Shown piece by piece: positions 52,326 to 61,895 of a DNA stretch of 64,000 bases. Under the pieces are notes generated by a model, which was given only the letters and a program-made list of their open reading frames with translations, ran no database searches and was not told where the DNA came from. The first letter of the stretch is position 1. Every line of letters starts with the position of its first letter. The position numbers were made by a program, and so were the translations under genes. Source of the DNA: Variovorax paradoxus. GTDB taxonomy: Bacteria > Pseudomonadota > Gammaproteobacteria > Burkholderiales > Burkholderiaceae_C. The stretch spans positions 3,582,001 through 3,646,000 of the forward strand of contig NZ_LR743507.1 of the NCBI RefSeq assembly GCF_902712855.1, given 5' to 3'.

Positions 52326-52661
52326 TCAGCCGGCGGCCGGCGCCGCGGACGCCAGCAGATGGTCGATGCGGCTGTCGCCATAGGTGCGCAGCACCTCGGA
52401 GACGACCACCTTGTAGCCGTCGAGCCAGTTCGCCTGCGCGGCCTTGGCCTGCCGGTGCACGGGATGGTGGATCAGCGCCTGCAGGCTGTCGAGCGAGTCC
52501 CAGTAGTACACGTTCGAGACCAGCCCGTTGCCCGCGTTCTCCCACGTCTCCTCGCCGAGGTAGCCGGGCAGCGATTTCGCAGCCTCGGCGATGGCCTGGT
52601 CCAGCCGGTGGAACTCGTCGTCGAACTGCTTCTTCGCGAAGATGAAGGTGGCGGAATACAT
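52326..52661 (-). CDS. Antibiotic biosynthesis monooxygenase (ABM) domain protein
   Basis: A 111-residue dimeric alpha-beta barrel protein. MYSATFIFAKKQFDDEFHRL, LPGYLGEETWENAGNGLVSNVYYWDS and HPVHRQAKAAQANWLDGYKV match the ABM/heme-degrading-like ferredoxin-fold family. Substrate unknown. Its stop is three bases from the TauE-like start, so the two are probably co-transcribed. Divergent from the transglutaminase gene. Confidence 0.75.
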   Translation of the reverse strand: MYSATFIFAKKQFDDEFHRLDQAIAEAAKSLPGYLGEETWENAGNGLVSNVYYWDSLDSLQALIHHPVHRQAKAAQANWLDGYKVVVSEVLRTYGDSRIDHLLASAAPAAG

Positions 52662-52765
52662 GGCGAGCCGGTCTCCTGGAAAGCGTGCGAAGCCGGCGGC
52701 CGCCGGGCGGCGCCGAGTATCGGACAAAACCCCGCAGCCCCGGCGAACGCGTGAGAATGCGGTGC

Positions 52766-53665
52766 ATGGCCACCCAGTACGACATCACGCACACCACCGT
52801 CTACCGCTACAACAAGCCGGTCACCTTCGGCCTGCACCGCGTGATGTTCCGCCCGCGCGACAGCCATGACCTGCGGGTGCTGGCCACCGACCTGCAGGTG
52901 AGCCCGCAGGCCTTCACGCGGCTCATCCAGGACCCGCACTCCAACTCGGTGGCGCTGGTGCAGCCGATGGGCGAAGCCACCGAACTGCGGATCGTCTGTT
53001 CCTTCACCATCGAGCACGTGCCCGCGCAGGAGGACCAGCTCGCGCTCGACCCGGCGGCTGAATTCCTGCCCTTCGCCTACACCCTGCAGGAGCGCCTGGA
53101 CCTCGAGCACTACCTGCGCCCGCACCACGACGACGACAGCCAGGGCACGCTGATCCGCTGGGCCCACCAGTTCCTGCACGCGGACAAGCCCAACAGCACG
53201 CGCGAGGTGCTCACGCGCATGAACGCGCACATCGGCCAGAGCCTCCAATACAAGGCGCGCGACGAGGAAGGCACCCAGACACCGCTGCAGACGCTGGCCC
53301 TGGGCAGCGGCAGCTGCCGCGACTACGCACTGCTGATGATGGAAGCCACGCGCCGGCTGGGCATCGCGACGCGCTTCGTGTCGGGCTACATCTACGACGC
53401 CGCGCTCGACACCACCGCGCAGGCGCAGGGCGAATCGACGACCGGCGCCGGCACCACCCACGCCTGGCTGCAGGCCTACCTGCCGGGCGTCGGCTGGCTG
53501 GCCTTCGATCCGACCAACAACCTGATGGGCAGCGGCCAGCTCATCCGCGTGGGCGTCACGCGCGATCCGGCGCAGGCCGCGCCCATCTCGGGCAGCTGGT
53601 ACGGCGACGCCGAGGCCTACGAAGGCCTCGAGGCCACGGTGGTGGTCACGCGCCGCAAGGACTGA
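52766..53665 (+). CDS. Transglutaminase-like cysteine protease-fold protein
   Basis: A 299-residue cytoplasmic-looking protein. Residues 5-95 form the bacterial transglutaminase N-terminal domain (YDITHTTVYRYNKPVTFGLH). The catalytic triad is Cys184 (LGSGSCRDYALL), His232 (GTTHAWLQAYLPGVGW) and Asp248 (FDPTNN). The family may act as protease, amidase or cross-linker. It could start nine bases earlier at ATG 52757. It is monocistronic and divergent from the ABM-domain gene. Confidence 0.85.
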   Translation: MATQYDITHTTVYRYNKPVTFGLHRVMFRPRDSHDLRVLATDLQVSPQAFTRLIQDPHSNSVALVQPMGEATELRIVCSFTIEHVPAQEDQLALDPAAEFLPFAYTLQERLDLEHYLRPHHDDDSQGTLIRWAHQFLHADKPNSTREVLTRMNAHIGQSLQYKARDEEGTQTPLQTLALGSGSCRDYALLMMEATRRLGIATRFVSGYIYDAALDTTAQAQGESTTGAGTTHAWLQAYLPGVGWLAFDPTNNLMGSGQLIRVGVTRDPAQAAPISGSWYGDAEAYEGLEATVVVTRRKD

Positions 53666-53850
53666 GCGCCGCCCGGCCGCTGTCGCGCATGCGATAGCTG
53701 TTGCGGGAAATCCCGCAGCATCGCAGTTCGCAACACCTCTACGCTGCGCCGCCGGCCCGGTGGAAATAGCACGGTCGTTCTGCAAGACCGCGGGTGCCAT
53801 GCCGCGCCGGTTTTCAATCCACAAGAAACAGGAACGGAGAGAGACAACCC

Positions 53851-55368
53851 ATGCATTCAGCTCGCCTGACATTCATTGCCCTGGCAGCCAGCCTCGTCGT
53901 CGCATCGTGCGGCGGCGGTGGTGGCGGCGGCGGCTTCTCGCTGCCGGTGCTGCCGCCGGCCCCGGCGCCCGCACCCAACCCACCGCCCCGCCCCTCCTCC
54001 TCCACCCCCGCGCCGGAAGAAACGCGGCTTCAGGACAGCCGCACCTCGTTCGCACCGGCCGACCCCGCGGCGACGACCTTTGCCGCCATGGCACCGGCCA
54101 ACGGCGGCGACACCTTCGACTACGCAGGCACGAGCCGCTGGGCCGGAATGATCGGCGGCGCGCAGTACAACGTCGAGGTGCCGAAGAACTGGAACGGCAA
54201 GCTCGTGATGTACGCGCACGGCTACGCCGGCGACGGCAACCTGTTGCAGGTGAATGCGCCGTCGATCCGCCGCCACCTGCTGCAGGAGGGCTTCGCCTGG
54301 GCCGCGTCGAGCTACAGCAAGAACTTCTACGACGTGCGCGCGGGCGTGGAAGACACCAACGCGCTGGCGCTGCAGTTCAACGCCATCGCCAAGGCGGCCG
54401 GGCGCGAACTGGCCGCGCCCGACCGGATCTACATCACCGGCCACTCGATGGGCGGCCACATCACGGCTGCCGCCATCGAGGACGAGGCCTACGCCACGGC
54501 CAACCACAAGGTGAAGTACAACGGCGCGGTGCCGATGTGCGGCGTGGTCGGCGACACCGAGCTGTTCGACTACTTCGCAGGCGCGCAGGTCGCGGCGCAG
54601 GCGCTCGCCGGCCTGCCGAAATACCCGACGCCGAACTGGTCGGACATCTCCGCGCAGGTCACCAACACGCTGTTCACCACCTTCCCTTCGACGCCTACGG
54701 CCACGGGCGTGAAGTTCGCCTCGGTGGTGAAGAACCTGACCGGCGGCGAGCGCCCGATGTTCGACCTGGGGCTGGCCGCCGGCGGCTCGTTCGCGGCGGT
54801 GTGGGGCGTGTTCGGCAGCGACGGCACGGTCAACGGCATCCTGAACAGGAACACGCTGGACACCAACCGCTTCACCTACACGATCGACGGCGATGCGGCG
54901 GGCTCGACGGCGTTGAACAGCGCGGCCATCAAGCTCACTGCGGCCGCCGACGCCAACCGCCTGCGCACCGACGGCTTGCGCTGGATTCCCAAGGCCAACG
55001 GCGAATTCAGGATTCCGGTGGTCACGCTGCACACGCTGGGCGACCTGTACGTGCCTTTCAGCATGGAACAGATCTACAACAAGCGCGTGGCGGCCAAGGG
55101 CAACAGCAACTGGCTGGTGCAGCGCGCGGTGCGCGGCATCTCGCATTGCGACTTCACCGTTGCCGAGCAGGTCGAGGCCTTCGACGCGATGTTCAAGTGG
55201 GAGCGTGACGGCGTGAAGCCGGCGGGCGACGACGTGGTCACGGCCGCGACGGTGGCGGCGCCGAGCTACGGGTGCACATTCACGCGGCCGCTGAGCGCGC
55301 TCGACGAGAGCGCCACGAGCAACGCGACGCGTCCGGGCGCCGCGGCGGCACGCCCCTGCCCACCCTGA
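53851..55368 (+). CDS. Exported lipoprotein alpha/beta hydrolase with polyglycine linker
   Basis: A 505-residue protein. The signal peptide ends in a lipobox (VASC, Cys20) followed directly by eight glycines and a Pro/Ala/Ser-rich linker to about residue 58. The catalytic domain has LVMYAHGYAGDGN and the nucleophile GHSMGG at 197-202 (Ser199). LHTLGDLYVPFSMEQ and ISHCDFTVAEQVEAF supply likely Asp and His. A clear ribosome binding site (GGAACGGAGAGA) precedes ATG 53851. Possibly a surface lipase or esterase; substrate unknown. The 185-base upstream region includes TGCGGGAAATCCCGCA, a perfect palindrome. Confidence 0.82.
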   Translation: MHSARLTFIALAASLVVASCGGGGGGGGFSLPVLPPAPAPAPNPPPRPSSSTPAPEETRLQDSRTSFAPADPAATTFAAMAPANGGDTFDYAGTSRWAGMIGGAQYNVEVPKNWNGKLVMYAHGYAGDGNLLQVNAPSIRRHLLQEGFAWAASSYSKNFYDVRAGVEDTNALALQFNAIAKAAGRELAAPDRIYITGHSMGGHITAAAIEDEAYATANHKVKYNGAVPMCGVVGDTELFDYFAGAQVAAQALAGLPKYPTPNWSDISAQVTNTLFTTFPSTPTATGVKFASVVKNLTGGERPMFDLGLAAGGSFAAVWGVFGSDGTVNGILNRNTLDTNRFTYTIDGDAAGSTALNSAAIKLTAAADANRLRTDGLRWIPKANGEFRIPVVTLHTLGDLYVPFSMEQIYNKRVAAKGNSNWLVQRAVRGISHCDFTVAEQVEAFDAMFKWERDGVKPAGDDVVTAATVAAPSYGCTFTRPLSALDESATSNATRPGAAAARPCPP

Positions 55369-55383
55369 CCGGCGAGCGGGCGG

Positions 55384-56328
55384 TCAGCGCGCGGGCGGCA
55401 CGGCCGCCCGCGCCGCCGCGAGCTTCGCTTCGAGCTGCGCGACGAGCGCCCTCGCCTCGTCGCCCTCCGGAATGTCACGGCCGCTGTCGCGCCACGCGAC
55501 GGCGCTCTTGAAGCCTTCGGCCTCCGCCTGCCGGCGAAACCACATTCCCTCGGGGTTGTGGCGCGTCACGCCGTCGAACACGGTGGCGAACATCTGGCTC
55601 TGCTCCAGCCCCATCGAATGCCACACCTGGTTGACCACCAGCTTGTGCATCATCAGGTGCGAGCGCGGCACGCCCGCGATGCGCTGCGCGAGCTTCAGCG
55701 TGGCGTCCTCGAGCTGCTCAGCCGGCACCGAGAAATTCGCCAGCCCCCACTCGGCCGCCTGCGTGCCGTCGATGGTGTCGCCGGTGAACATGAGCTGCTT
55801 GGCGCGCAGCGCGCCGAGCCGGTAGGTCCACATCGCGGTGGTCGGGCAGCCCCACACGCGCGTGGGCATGTAGCCGATGCGCGCGTCGTCGGCCATGGCG
55901 AGCAGGTCGCAGCACAGCGCGATGTCGCTGCCGCCGGCCACTGCGTAGCCATGCACCTTCGCGATGGTGGGCTTGTGGCAGCGCCACAGCGCCATGAAGT
56001 CGTCGGTGTTGCGCTTCATGGCAGCGTAGTCGAGCATCGGGTCCCATGGCGTCTTCTCCTGCCGGCACGGGTGGTCGCCCCGGTCGTCGCGGCCGTGGCC
56101 TTCCGCGTAGTCGCCGAGGTCGTAGCCGGCGCAGAAGGCGCGCCCTGCGCCCTCGACGACGATCACGTGCACCTCGTCGTCGGCTTCGGCCCATTCCACT
56201 GCCTTGCGTATCTCCGACGGCGTCGTCTCACCGATGGCGTTGAGCTTGTCGGGCCGGTTGAGCACGAGCCGCGCGATGCGCGGGTGCCGGGGGTCCTTGT
56301 CTATCAGGACGGTGTCGAAGGCGGGCAT
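55384..56328 (-). CDS. Enoyl-CoA hydratase/isomerase (crotonase) family protein
   Basis: A 314-residue crotonase-fold enzyme. IARLVLNRPDKLNAIG opens the fold. Oxyanion-hole segments are GAGRAFCAGYDLGDY and KVHGYAVAGGSDIALCCDLLA. An insertion (EGHGRDDRGDHPCRQEKTPWD) after the first oxyanion loop makes it longer than the usual 260 residues. It may act on an aromatic or long-chain acyl-CoA, but I cannot assign a substrate. It is divergent from the YcxB-like gene. Confidence 0.85.
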   Translation of the reverse strand: MPAFDTVLIDKDPRHPRIARLVLNRPDKLNAIGETTPSEIRKAVEWAEADDEVHVIVVEGAGRAFCAGYDLGDYAEGHGRDDRGDHPCRQEKTPWDPMLDYAAMKRNTDDFMALWRCHKPTIAKVHGYAVAGGSDIALCCDLLAMADDARIGYMPTRVWGCPTTAMWTYRLGALRAKQLMFTGDTIDGTQAAEWGLANFSVPAEQLEDATLKLAQRIAGVPRSHLMMHKLVVNQVWHSMGLEQSQMFATVFDGVTRHNPEGMWFRRQAEAEGFKSAVAWRDSGRDIPEGDEARALVAQLEAKLAAARAAVPPAR

Positions 56329-56405
56329 GTGGCTTGTCTCCTTGCGGTGAGGTCGGCTGCTGTCGCGCCGCTCTTGTAGCATCGACCGCCGCACGCAGGC
56401 AAACC

Positions 56406-56906
56406 ATGAAAGCCCCGATGACCGCGACCTTCCGCATCTCCGAAGACGACTACCTGGCCGCCATGAAGCTCTACGCCCGGCTCACGCCGCTGCGCCTGGT
56501 GCTGGTGGCCGCCATCGGCGTGCTGCTGGCGCTGGCCGCGGCCTTCGGTCCACCGCTGGTGCAGACCGGTTCGGTCGGCGGACTGGTCGGCGGCGGCAGC
56601 GTGCTGCTGGGCACCCGCTTCATCGTGCTGCCGCTGATGGCGCGGCGCCACTACCGCAAGTACAAGGCGATCCAGGAAGAGTTCAATGCCGAGGTGCTCG
56701 ACCACGGCCTGCGCCTCACGCTGCCGAACACCGATCACACGATCGTCTGGCAGAACGTGCTCAAGTGGCGCCACGACGAGCGCTTCGTGCTGCTCTATCC
56801 GATGCCGCGGCTCTTCCACATCGTGCCGAAGGCGCTGGCCGCGCAGGGTTTCGACCTGAAGGGCCTGCTGGAGCGGCTGAACCGGCACGTCGGACCGCCG
56901 GTCTGA
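56406..56906 (+). CDS. YcxB-like membrane protein
   Basis: A 166-residue protein. A short lead (FRISEDDYLAAMKLYAR) is followed by two hydrophobic helices at about residues 28-48 and 55-75. A C-terminal soluble domain (ITVWQNVLKWRHDERFVLLY-like region, then MPRLFHIVPKALAAQGFD) matches the YcxB-like family. Function is unknown. It is convergent with the histidine kinase gene. Confidence 0.7.
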   Translation: MKAPMTATFRISEDDYLAAMKLYARLTPLRLVLVAAIGVLLALAAAFGPPLVQTGSVGGLVGGGSVLLGTRFIVLPLMARRHYRKYKAIQEEFNAEVLDHGLRLTLPNTDHTIVWQNVLKWRHDERFVLLYPMPRLFHIVPKALAAQGFDLKGLLERLNRHVGPPV

Positions 56907-56948
56907 CCTGCCAATGCGGGGCCACCGGGAAGCCCCCAGCCCGGAGCC

Positions 56949-58436
56949 TCAGGCCGCCGCGCCGCCCAGCCGGAAGCGGAACACCGCCCCCTTGTCGGGC
57001 TGCTGCACCAGCCGGATGTCGCTGCCGTGCAGCTGCAGGATTCGCTTCACGATCACCAGGCCCAGCCCGCCGCTGCTCGCGCCGTCGGTGCGCGAGCCGC
57101 TCATGAACACGGGCCGCATGAAGAGCGCGGGCTGCAGTTCGCCGGGAATGCCGGGACCTGTGTCGCTCACCTGCACCGTGACGCCACCGTTCTCGGCCCG
57201 AAGCTGCACCACGATCTCGCCGCCCTCGGGCGTGTGGCGGATCGCGTTGTCCAGCAGGTTGGTCAGCACGCGCTCGATCATGCCGAGGTCGGCCGACACC
57301 ACCGGCAAGCCGGATGCGATGTCGGGCTTCAGGCGCTGGTGCCGCGCCTCGGCGGCCAGCTCGAATTTCTGGAACACGTCCTGCACCAGGTCGGCCAGCG
57401 CGAACTCCTCCTTCTCGGGCTTGACCACGCCGTACTCGAGCCGCGCGAGTTCGAACACCTCCTGCGCGAGCCGGCCGACCTTGCGGCTCTGGCCCAGCGC
57501 GATCTCGAGGTAGCGGCGGCGCTCCGCCTCGTCGAGCGTGCCGGACTTGAGCAGCAGCGTCTCGAGGTAGCCGTGCAGCGACGTGAGCGGCGTGCGCAGG
57601 TCGTGCGAAATGTTGGCGAACAGCTCGCGGCGCTGCTGGTCCTGCAGAGTGAGCTCGCGCCACTGCTCGGCGATGCGGCGCGTCATCTGCGCGAAGGCCT
57701 GGCCGAGCTGCGCGATCTCGTCGGTGCCATGCGAGAGCCGCTGCAGCGTGGGCGCCTGGCTTTCGAGCGAGGCGATGCCCTCGGTCTCGAAGCGCTTCAC
57801 CGCCGAGGTCAGCTCGCGCAGCGGCCGCGTGATGAGCCGGAACGCCGCCAGCCCCGCCAGCAGCCCGAGCAGCGCCACCAGCCCCATCGACCAGAGCGTG
57901 GTCCGCAGCACGTTGTCGGCCACCGCGCTGGCGACCAGCGCGTCGTGGTCCTCGCCCTGCAGCACCACGTACACATAGCCGGCGTCGCGCCCGCCCATGC
58001 GCAGCGGCGCGGCGCTGAACACCTTGCTGCCCGCCGGGCTGCGCGGATCGTCGCCGGCAATCGGCAGCGGCGCGCCAGACAGCAGCCGGCGCACCGGGGC
58101 CAGGTCGACCTTGTCGCGCTTCAGGTGGCCGGGCGGCGCGGCCTGCGCCTCGATGCGGCCGTCCAGCCCCAGGACGTAGACCTCCACGCTCGGGTTGACG
58201 GCCATGAGCTTGTCGAACAGGTCCTTCACCGCGCCCTGGTTCAGGCCGCCGGGCTCCATGAGCTCGGCGTTCTCCGCGATGTGCGCGGCGAGCCCGCCCG
58301 ACAGCCGCTGGATCAGCTCCTGCTCGTGCATGCCGCTGGAACGCACCTGCAGCCACACCGAGGCGCCGCAGCACACCAGCAGCAGCACCGCGAACACGGC
58401 CGAAAGCCGGCGCGAAAGCGTGGCCCACGCAATCAC
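56949..58436 (-). CDS. Sensor histidine kinase
   Basis: A 495-residue kinase starting at GTG 58436. A membrane helix at about 8-28 and a second at 180-199 bracket a periplasmic sensor of about 150 residues with no cysteine. HAMP follows near 200-255. The HisKA phosphoacceptor is His278 (ANISHDLRTPLTSLHGY). ATP-binding boxes are LTNLLDNAIRHTPEGG, VSDTGPGIP and GGLGLVIVKRI. It overlaps the response regulator stop by GTGA. The divergent cytochrome b-molybdoprotein operon makes a cell-envelope oxidant signal plausible. Confidence 0.92.
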   Translation of the reverse strand: MIAWATLSRRLSAVFAVLLLVCCGASVWLQVRSSGMHEQELIQRLSGGLAAHIAENAELMEPGGLNQGAVKDLFDKLMAVNPSVEVYVLGLDGRIEAQAAPPGHLKRDKVDLAPVRRLLSGAPLPIAGDDPRSPAGSKVFSAAPLRMGGRDAGYVYVVLQGEDHDALVASAVADNVLRTTLWSMGLVALLGLLAGLAAFRLITRPLRELTSAVKRFETEGIASLESQAPTLQRLSHGTDEIAQLGQAFAQMTRRIAEQWRELTLQDQQRRELFANISHDLRTPLTSLHGYLETLLLKSGTLDEAERRRYLEIALGQSRKVGRLAQEVFELARLEYGVVKPEKEEFALADLVQDVFQKFELAAEARHQRLKPDIASGLPVVSADLGMIERVLTNLLDNAIRHTPEGGEIVVQLRAENGGVTVQVSDTGPGIPGELQPALFMRPVFMSGSRTDGASSGGLGLVIVKRILQLHGSDIRLVQQPDKGAVFRFRLGGAAA

Positions 58437-59158
58437 GGCGCGCCCTCCTCCGTGCCCGTGGCCGAGAGCTTGTAACCGCGCCCCCATACGGTGAGGATGC
58501 GCCGCGGCTCGGCCGGATCGGCCTCGACCTTGGTGCGCAGCCGGTTGATGTGCGTGTTCACCGTGTGCTCGTAGCCATCGTGCTGGTAGCCCCACACCTG
58601 GTTGAGCAGGTCGAGGCGCGAGAACACCTTGCCGGGGTTGCGCGCGAAGAAGTACAGCAGGTCGAACTCGCGCGGCGTGAGTTCGATGAGCCTGCCGTCC
58701 ACCCGCACCTCGCGCGCGAGCGGCTCGATGTCGAGGTTGCCCAGCGTGAGGCTGCCCGACTCCAGCCGCGCGTTGCGTGCCAGCGCATCGGTGCGCCGCA
58801 GCAGCGCCTTCACGCGCGCCACCAGTTCCAGCACCGAGAACGGCTTGGCCAGGTAGTCGTCCGCGCCCAGCTCCAGGCCCAGGATGCGGTGCACCTCGCT
58901 CGAGCGCGCGCTGATGATGATGATCGGCGTGTAGCGCGTCATGGCGCGGGCGCGCCGGCAGATCTCGAGGCCGTCGATGCCGGGCAGCATCAGGTCGAGC
59001 ACCAGCGCGTCCCAGTTGCCGCGCTCGAGTTCGCGCAGGCCGGCGTGGCCGTCGGCCGCATGCTCGACGGCGTAGCCCTCGTCGCGCAGGTGCATGCGCA
59101 GGAGTTCGGCAATGTGGGCGTCGTCCTCGACGATCAGCACGCGCTTGGATGGGTCCAT
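58433..59158 (-). CDS. OmpR-family response regulator
   Basis: A 241-residue regulator. The receiver domain has the acidic pair in VEDDAHIAELL, phosphoacceptor Asp55 (LVLDLMLPG) and Lys105 (LAKPFS). The C-terminal winged helix (about 140-235) contains LTPREFDLLYFFARNPGKVFS and YEHTVNTHINRLRTKVE. A 97-base region separates it from the divergent cytochrome b gene, which is the likely target. It is translationally coupled to the kinase. Confidence 0.94.
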   Translation of the reverse strand: MDPSKRVLIVEDDAHIAELLRMHLRDEGYAVEHAADGHAGLRELERGNWDALVLDLMLPGIDGLEICRRARAMTRYTPIIIISARSSEVHRILGLELGADDYLAKPFSVLELVARVKALLRRTDALARNARLESGSLTLGNLDIEPLAREVRVDGRLIELTPREFDLLYFFARNPGKVFSRLDLLNQVWGYQHDGYEHTVNTHINRLRTKVEADPAEPRRILTVWGRGYKLSATGTEEGAP

Positions 59159-59255
59159 GGACGCGATTGTCCCGCGATACGGCCCGCCGAGTTATCACGA
59201 TTAATTGAACCTTGCGTGATGAATCGGCCATGGGGTGCGCCCAACAATCCGCCCC

Positions 59256-59894
59256 ATGCACAGCACCGCCATCGCCCCTCCCGCCGCTGCGGCCGATGCC
59301 CGTCCCATCCACCCGCTGTGGATGCGCATCACGCATTGGCTCAATGCGCTGGCCGTTCTGGTGCTGGTGACCAGCGGCTGGCGCATCTATGACGCCTCGC
59401 CGTTTTTCCCGTTCACCATCCCCACCGTCATCACGCTCGGCGGCTGGCTCGGCGGCGCGCTGCAGTGGCACTTTGCGGCGATGTGGCTGCTGGTGTTCAA
59501 CGGCCTCGTCTACCTGGCCCTGAACGTCGCCAGCGGCCGGCTCGCCCGCAAGTTCTTTCCGGTGACGCCGGCCGGCGTCCGGCATGACCTGGTGGCCGCG
59601 CTCAAGGGCAAGCTCTCGCACGCCGACCCGCGCCACTACAACAGCGTGCAGAAGCTGGCCTACCTGTTCGTGATGCTCGACCTGATCGTGATCGTGCTGT
59701 CGGGCCTGGTGCTGTGGAAGTCGGTGCAGTTCGCCGTGCTGCGCGACCTGATGGGCGGCTACGAGTTCGCGCGGCGCATCCATTTTTTCGCGATGGCCGC
59801 CATCGTCGGCTTCGTCGCGGTGCACCTCGTGATGGTGGCGCTGGTGCCCCGCACGCTCCTGACCATGATCCGCGGCCGCGCGCCGAAGCAGTGA
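59256..59894 (+). CDS. Membrane cytochrome b561-type protein (YedZ-like partner)
   Basis: A 212-residue protein with about four to five membrane helices. Haem-ligand histidines are likely in RITHWLNALAVLVLVTSGW, the ALQWHFAAMW helix, and RRIHFFAMAAIVGFVAVHLVM. It belongs to the bacterial b-type cytochrome/DUF4405-like group used as quinol-linked electron donors. It ends seven bases before the molybdoprotein gene, so it probably feeds electrons to that protein across the membrane. ATG 59256 follows AACAAT by seven bases, with no clear ribosome binding site. Confidence 0.85.
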   Translation: MHSTAIAPPAAAADARPIHPLWMRITHWLNALAVLVLVTSGWRIYDASPFFPFTIPTVITLGGWLGGALQWHFAAMWLLVFNGLVYLALNVASGRLARKFFPVTPAGVRHDLVAALKGKLSHADPRHYNSVQKLAYLFVMLDLIVIVLSGLVLWKSVQFAVLRDLMGGYEFARRIHFFAMAAIVGFVAVHLVMVALVPRTLLTMIRGRAPKQ

Positions 59895-59901
59895 CCCCGC
59901 C

Positions 59902-60702
<801 letters not shown>

Positions 60703-60804
60703 GGGGCTGCCGCAGCCGCTCGACTGCCGAAGAAAGCGCGTGGCCGCAGCCGGTGTAACCGGAACGGCCTTCCAAACGAAATCGACTCAACAGGAAGACA
60801 CCCA

Positions 60805-61071
60805 ATGAACAAGCTCACCGCCACCCTGCTCGCCTCCTGCATCGCCCTGGCCGGCGCCTCGGCCTTTGCCGCTGACACCATGGCCAAGGACGGCATGGCC
60901 AAGGATTCGATGGCAAACGACGCCATGAAGAAGGATTCGATGTCGAAAGACGCCATGAAGAAGGATTCGATGGCCAAGGACGGCATGTCCAAGGACGCGA
61001 TGAAGAAGGACTCGATGTCCAAGGACGCCATGAAGAAGGACAGCATGGGCAAGGACGAGATGAAGAAGTAA
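60805..61071 (+). CDS. Exported methionine-rich MXKDX repeat peptide (MrpX-like)
   Basis: An 88-residue protein. The signal peptide (MNKLTATLLASCIALAGASA) ends at FAAD. The mature part is almost entirely repeats of a five-residue unit with Met at the first place and Lys-Asp at places three and four (MAKDG, MAKDS, MKKDS, MSKDA). I count 13 methionines in about 65 mature residues. It matches the pentapeptide MXKDX family. In Azospira an MXKDX-like Met-rich peptide is a sacrificial hypochlorite scavenger repaired by YedY1. A good ribosome binding site (AGGAAG) precedes the ATG. It should be unfolded and periplasmic. Confidence 0.9.
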   Translation: MNKLTATLLASCIALAGASAFAADTMAKDGMAKDSMANDAMKKDSMSKDAMKKDSMAKDGMSKDAMKKDSMSKDAMKKDSMGKDEMKK

Positions 61072-61120
61072 GCCGACGCGGCGCCTTCGCCGCGCATCCA
61101 CGCGATTGCGTGACCGCCGC

Positions 61121-61148
61121 ATTGACGCCGGAGCAGTTCGGCGTCAAT
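61121..61148. repeat. Perfect inverted repeat between the MXKDX gene and msrA
   Basis: ATTGACGCC and GGCGTCAAT pair over nine bases with a ten-base loop (GGAGCAGTTC). There is no T-run after it on the plus strand. It may be a processing or stabilising hairpin that sets the ratio of repeat peptide to MsrA, or an imperfect terminator. Confidence 0.55.
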
Positions 61149-61174
61149 GTCTCTCCCCCAAAGGAACTTTCACC

Positions 61175-61873
61175 ATGAAATCCCTCGCCCTCACTGCCGG
61201 TACCCTGGCCGCCGCCGCGCTGGTCTGGCATGCCGTGCCTTCGTTCGCCGAAACCGCCCGCCGCGTGCCCGCACCCACGGCCGACCTGACGGCGCCCGCT
61301 GCCAAGACCGAGACTGCCGTGTTCGCCGGCGGCTGCTTCTGGGGCGTGCAAGGCGTGTTCCAGCGCGTCAAGGGCGTGAGCAATGCCGTGTCGGGCTATG
61401 CCGGCGGCGACGCCAAGACGGCTCACTACGACGAAGTGGGCTCGGGCCGCACCGGCCACGCCGAGTCGGTGCGCATCACCTACGACCCGCAACAGGTCAG
61501 CTACGGCAAGCTGCTGCAGATCTACTTCTCGGTGGCGCACGACCCGACCGAGCTCAACCGCCAGGGCCCCGACACCGGCACGCAATACCGCTCCACCGTG
61601 TTCGCGGAGAACGCCGAGCAGGCGCGCATCGCCACGGCCTACATCGCGCAACTGAACCAGGCCAAGACCTTCGGCAAGCCACTGGCGACCACGGTGGAGT
61701 TGTCCAAGCCCTTCTACGCGGCCGAGGACTACCACCAGGACTACCTCACGCTGCATCCGAGCCAGCCCTACATCGCGATCAACGACATGCCGAAGATCGA
61801 TGACCTGAAGAAGCTGTTTCCCGAGAGCTACAAGGCCACGCCTTCGCTGGTGAAGGCGGCCAGGGCGGGCTGA
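61175..61873 (+). CDS. msrA: Exported peptide-methionine (S)-S-oxide reductase MsrA
   Basis: A 232-residue protein. The start at 61175, with AAGGAA ahead of it, gives a signal peptide ending at PSFAE, so the enzyme is extracytoplasmic. The catalytic motif GGCFWG is at 52-57 (Cys54). GYAGGDAKTAHYDEVGSGRTGHAES, YDPQQVSYGKLLQIYFSVAHDPT and YRSTVF follow. I see no second or third cysteine in the mature part, so recycling would need an outside reductant. Placed after the Met-rich peptide, it likely reduces its S-sulfoxides. Confidence 0.93.
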   Translation: MKSLALTAGTLAAAALVWHAVPSFAETARRVPAPTADLTAPAAKTETAVFAGGCFWGVQGVFQRVKGVSNAVSGYAGGDAKTAHYDEVGSGRTGHAESVRITYDPQQVSYGKLLQIYFSVAHDPTELNRQGPDTGTQYRSTVFAENAEQARIATAYIAQLNQAKTFGKPLATTVELSKPFYAAEDYHQDYLTLHPSQPYIAINDMPKIDDLKKLFPESYKATPSLVKAARAG

Positions 61874-61895
61874 CCGGCCGGCTGGCGCCGCGGGC

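Noticed and set aside
60870..61068. Short tandem repeats that might suggest a CRISPR or minisatellite
   Set aside because: Fifteen-base period in frame with a signal-peptide-bearing MXKDX protein; no spacers or cas genes.
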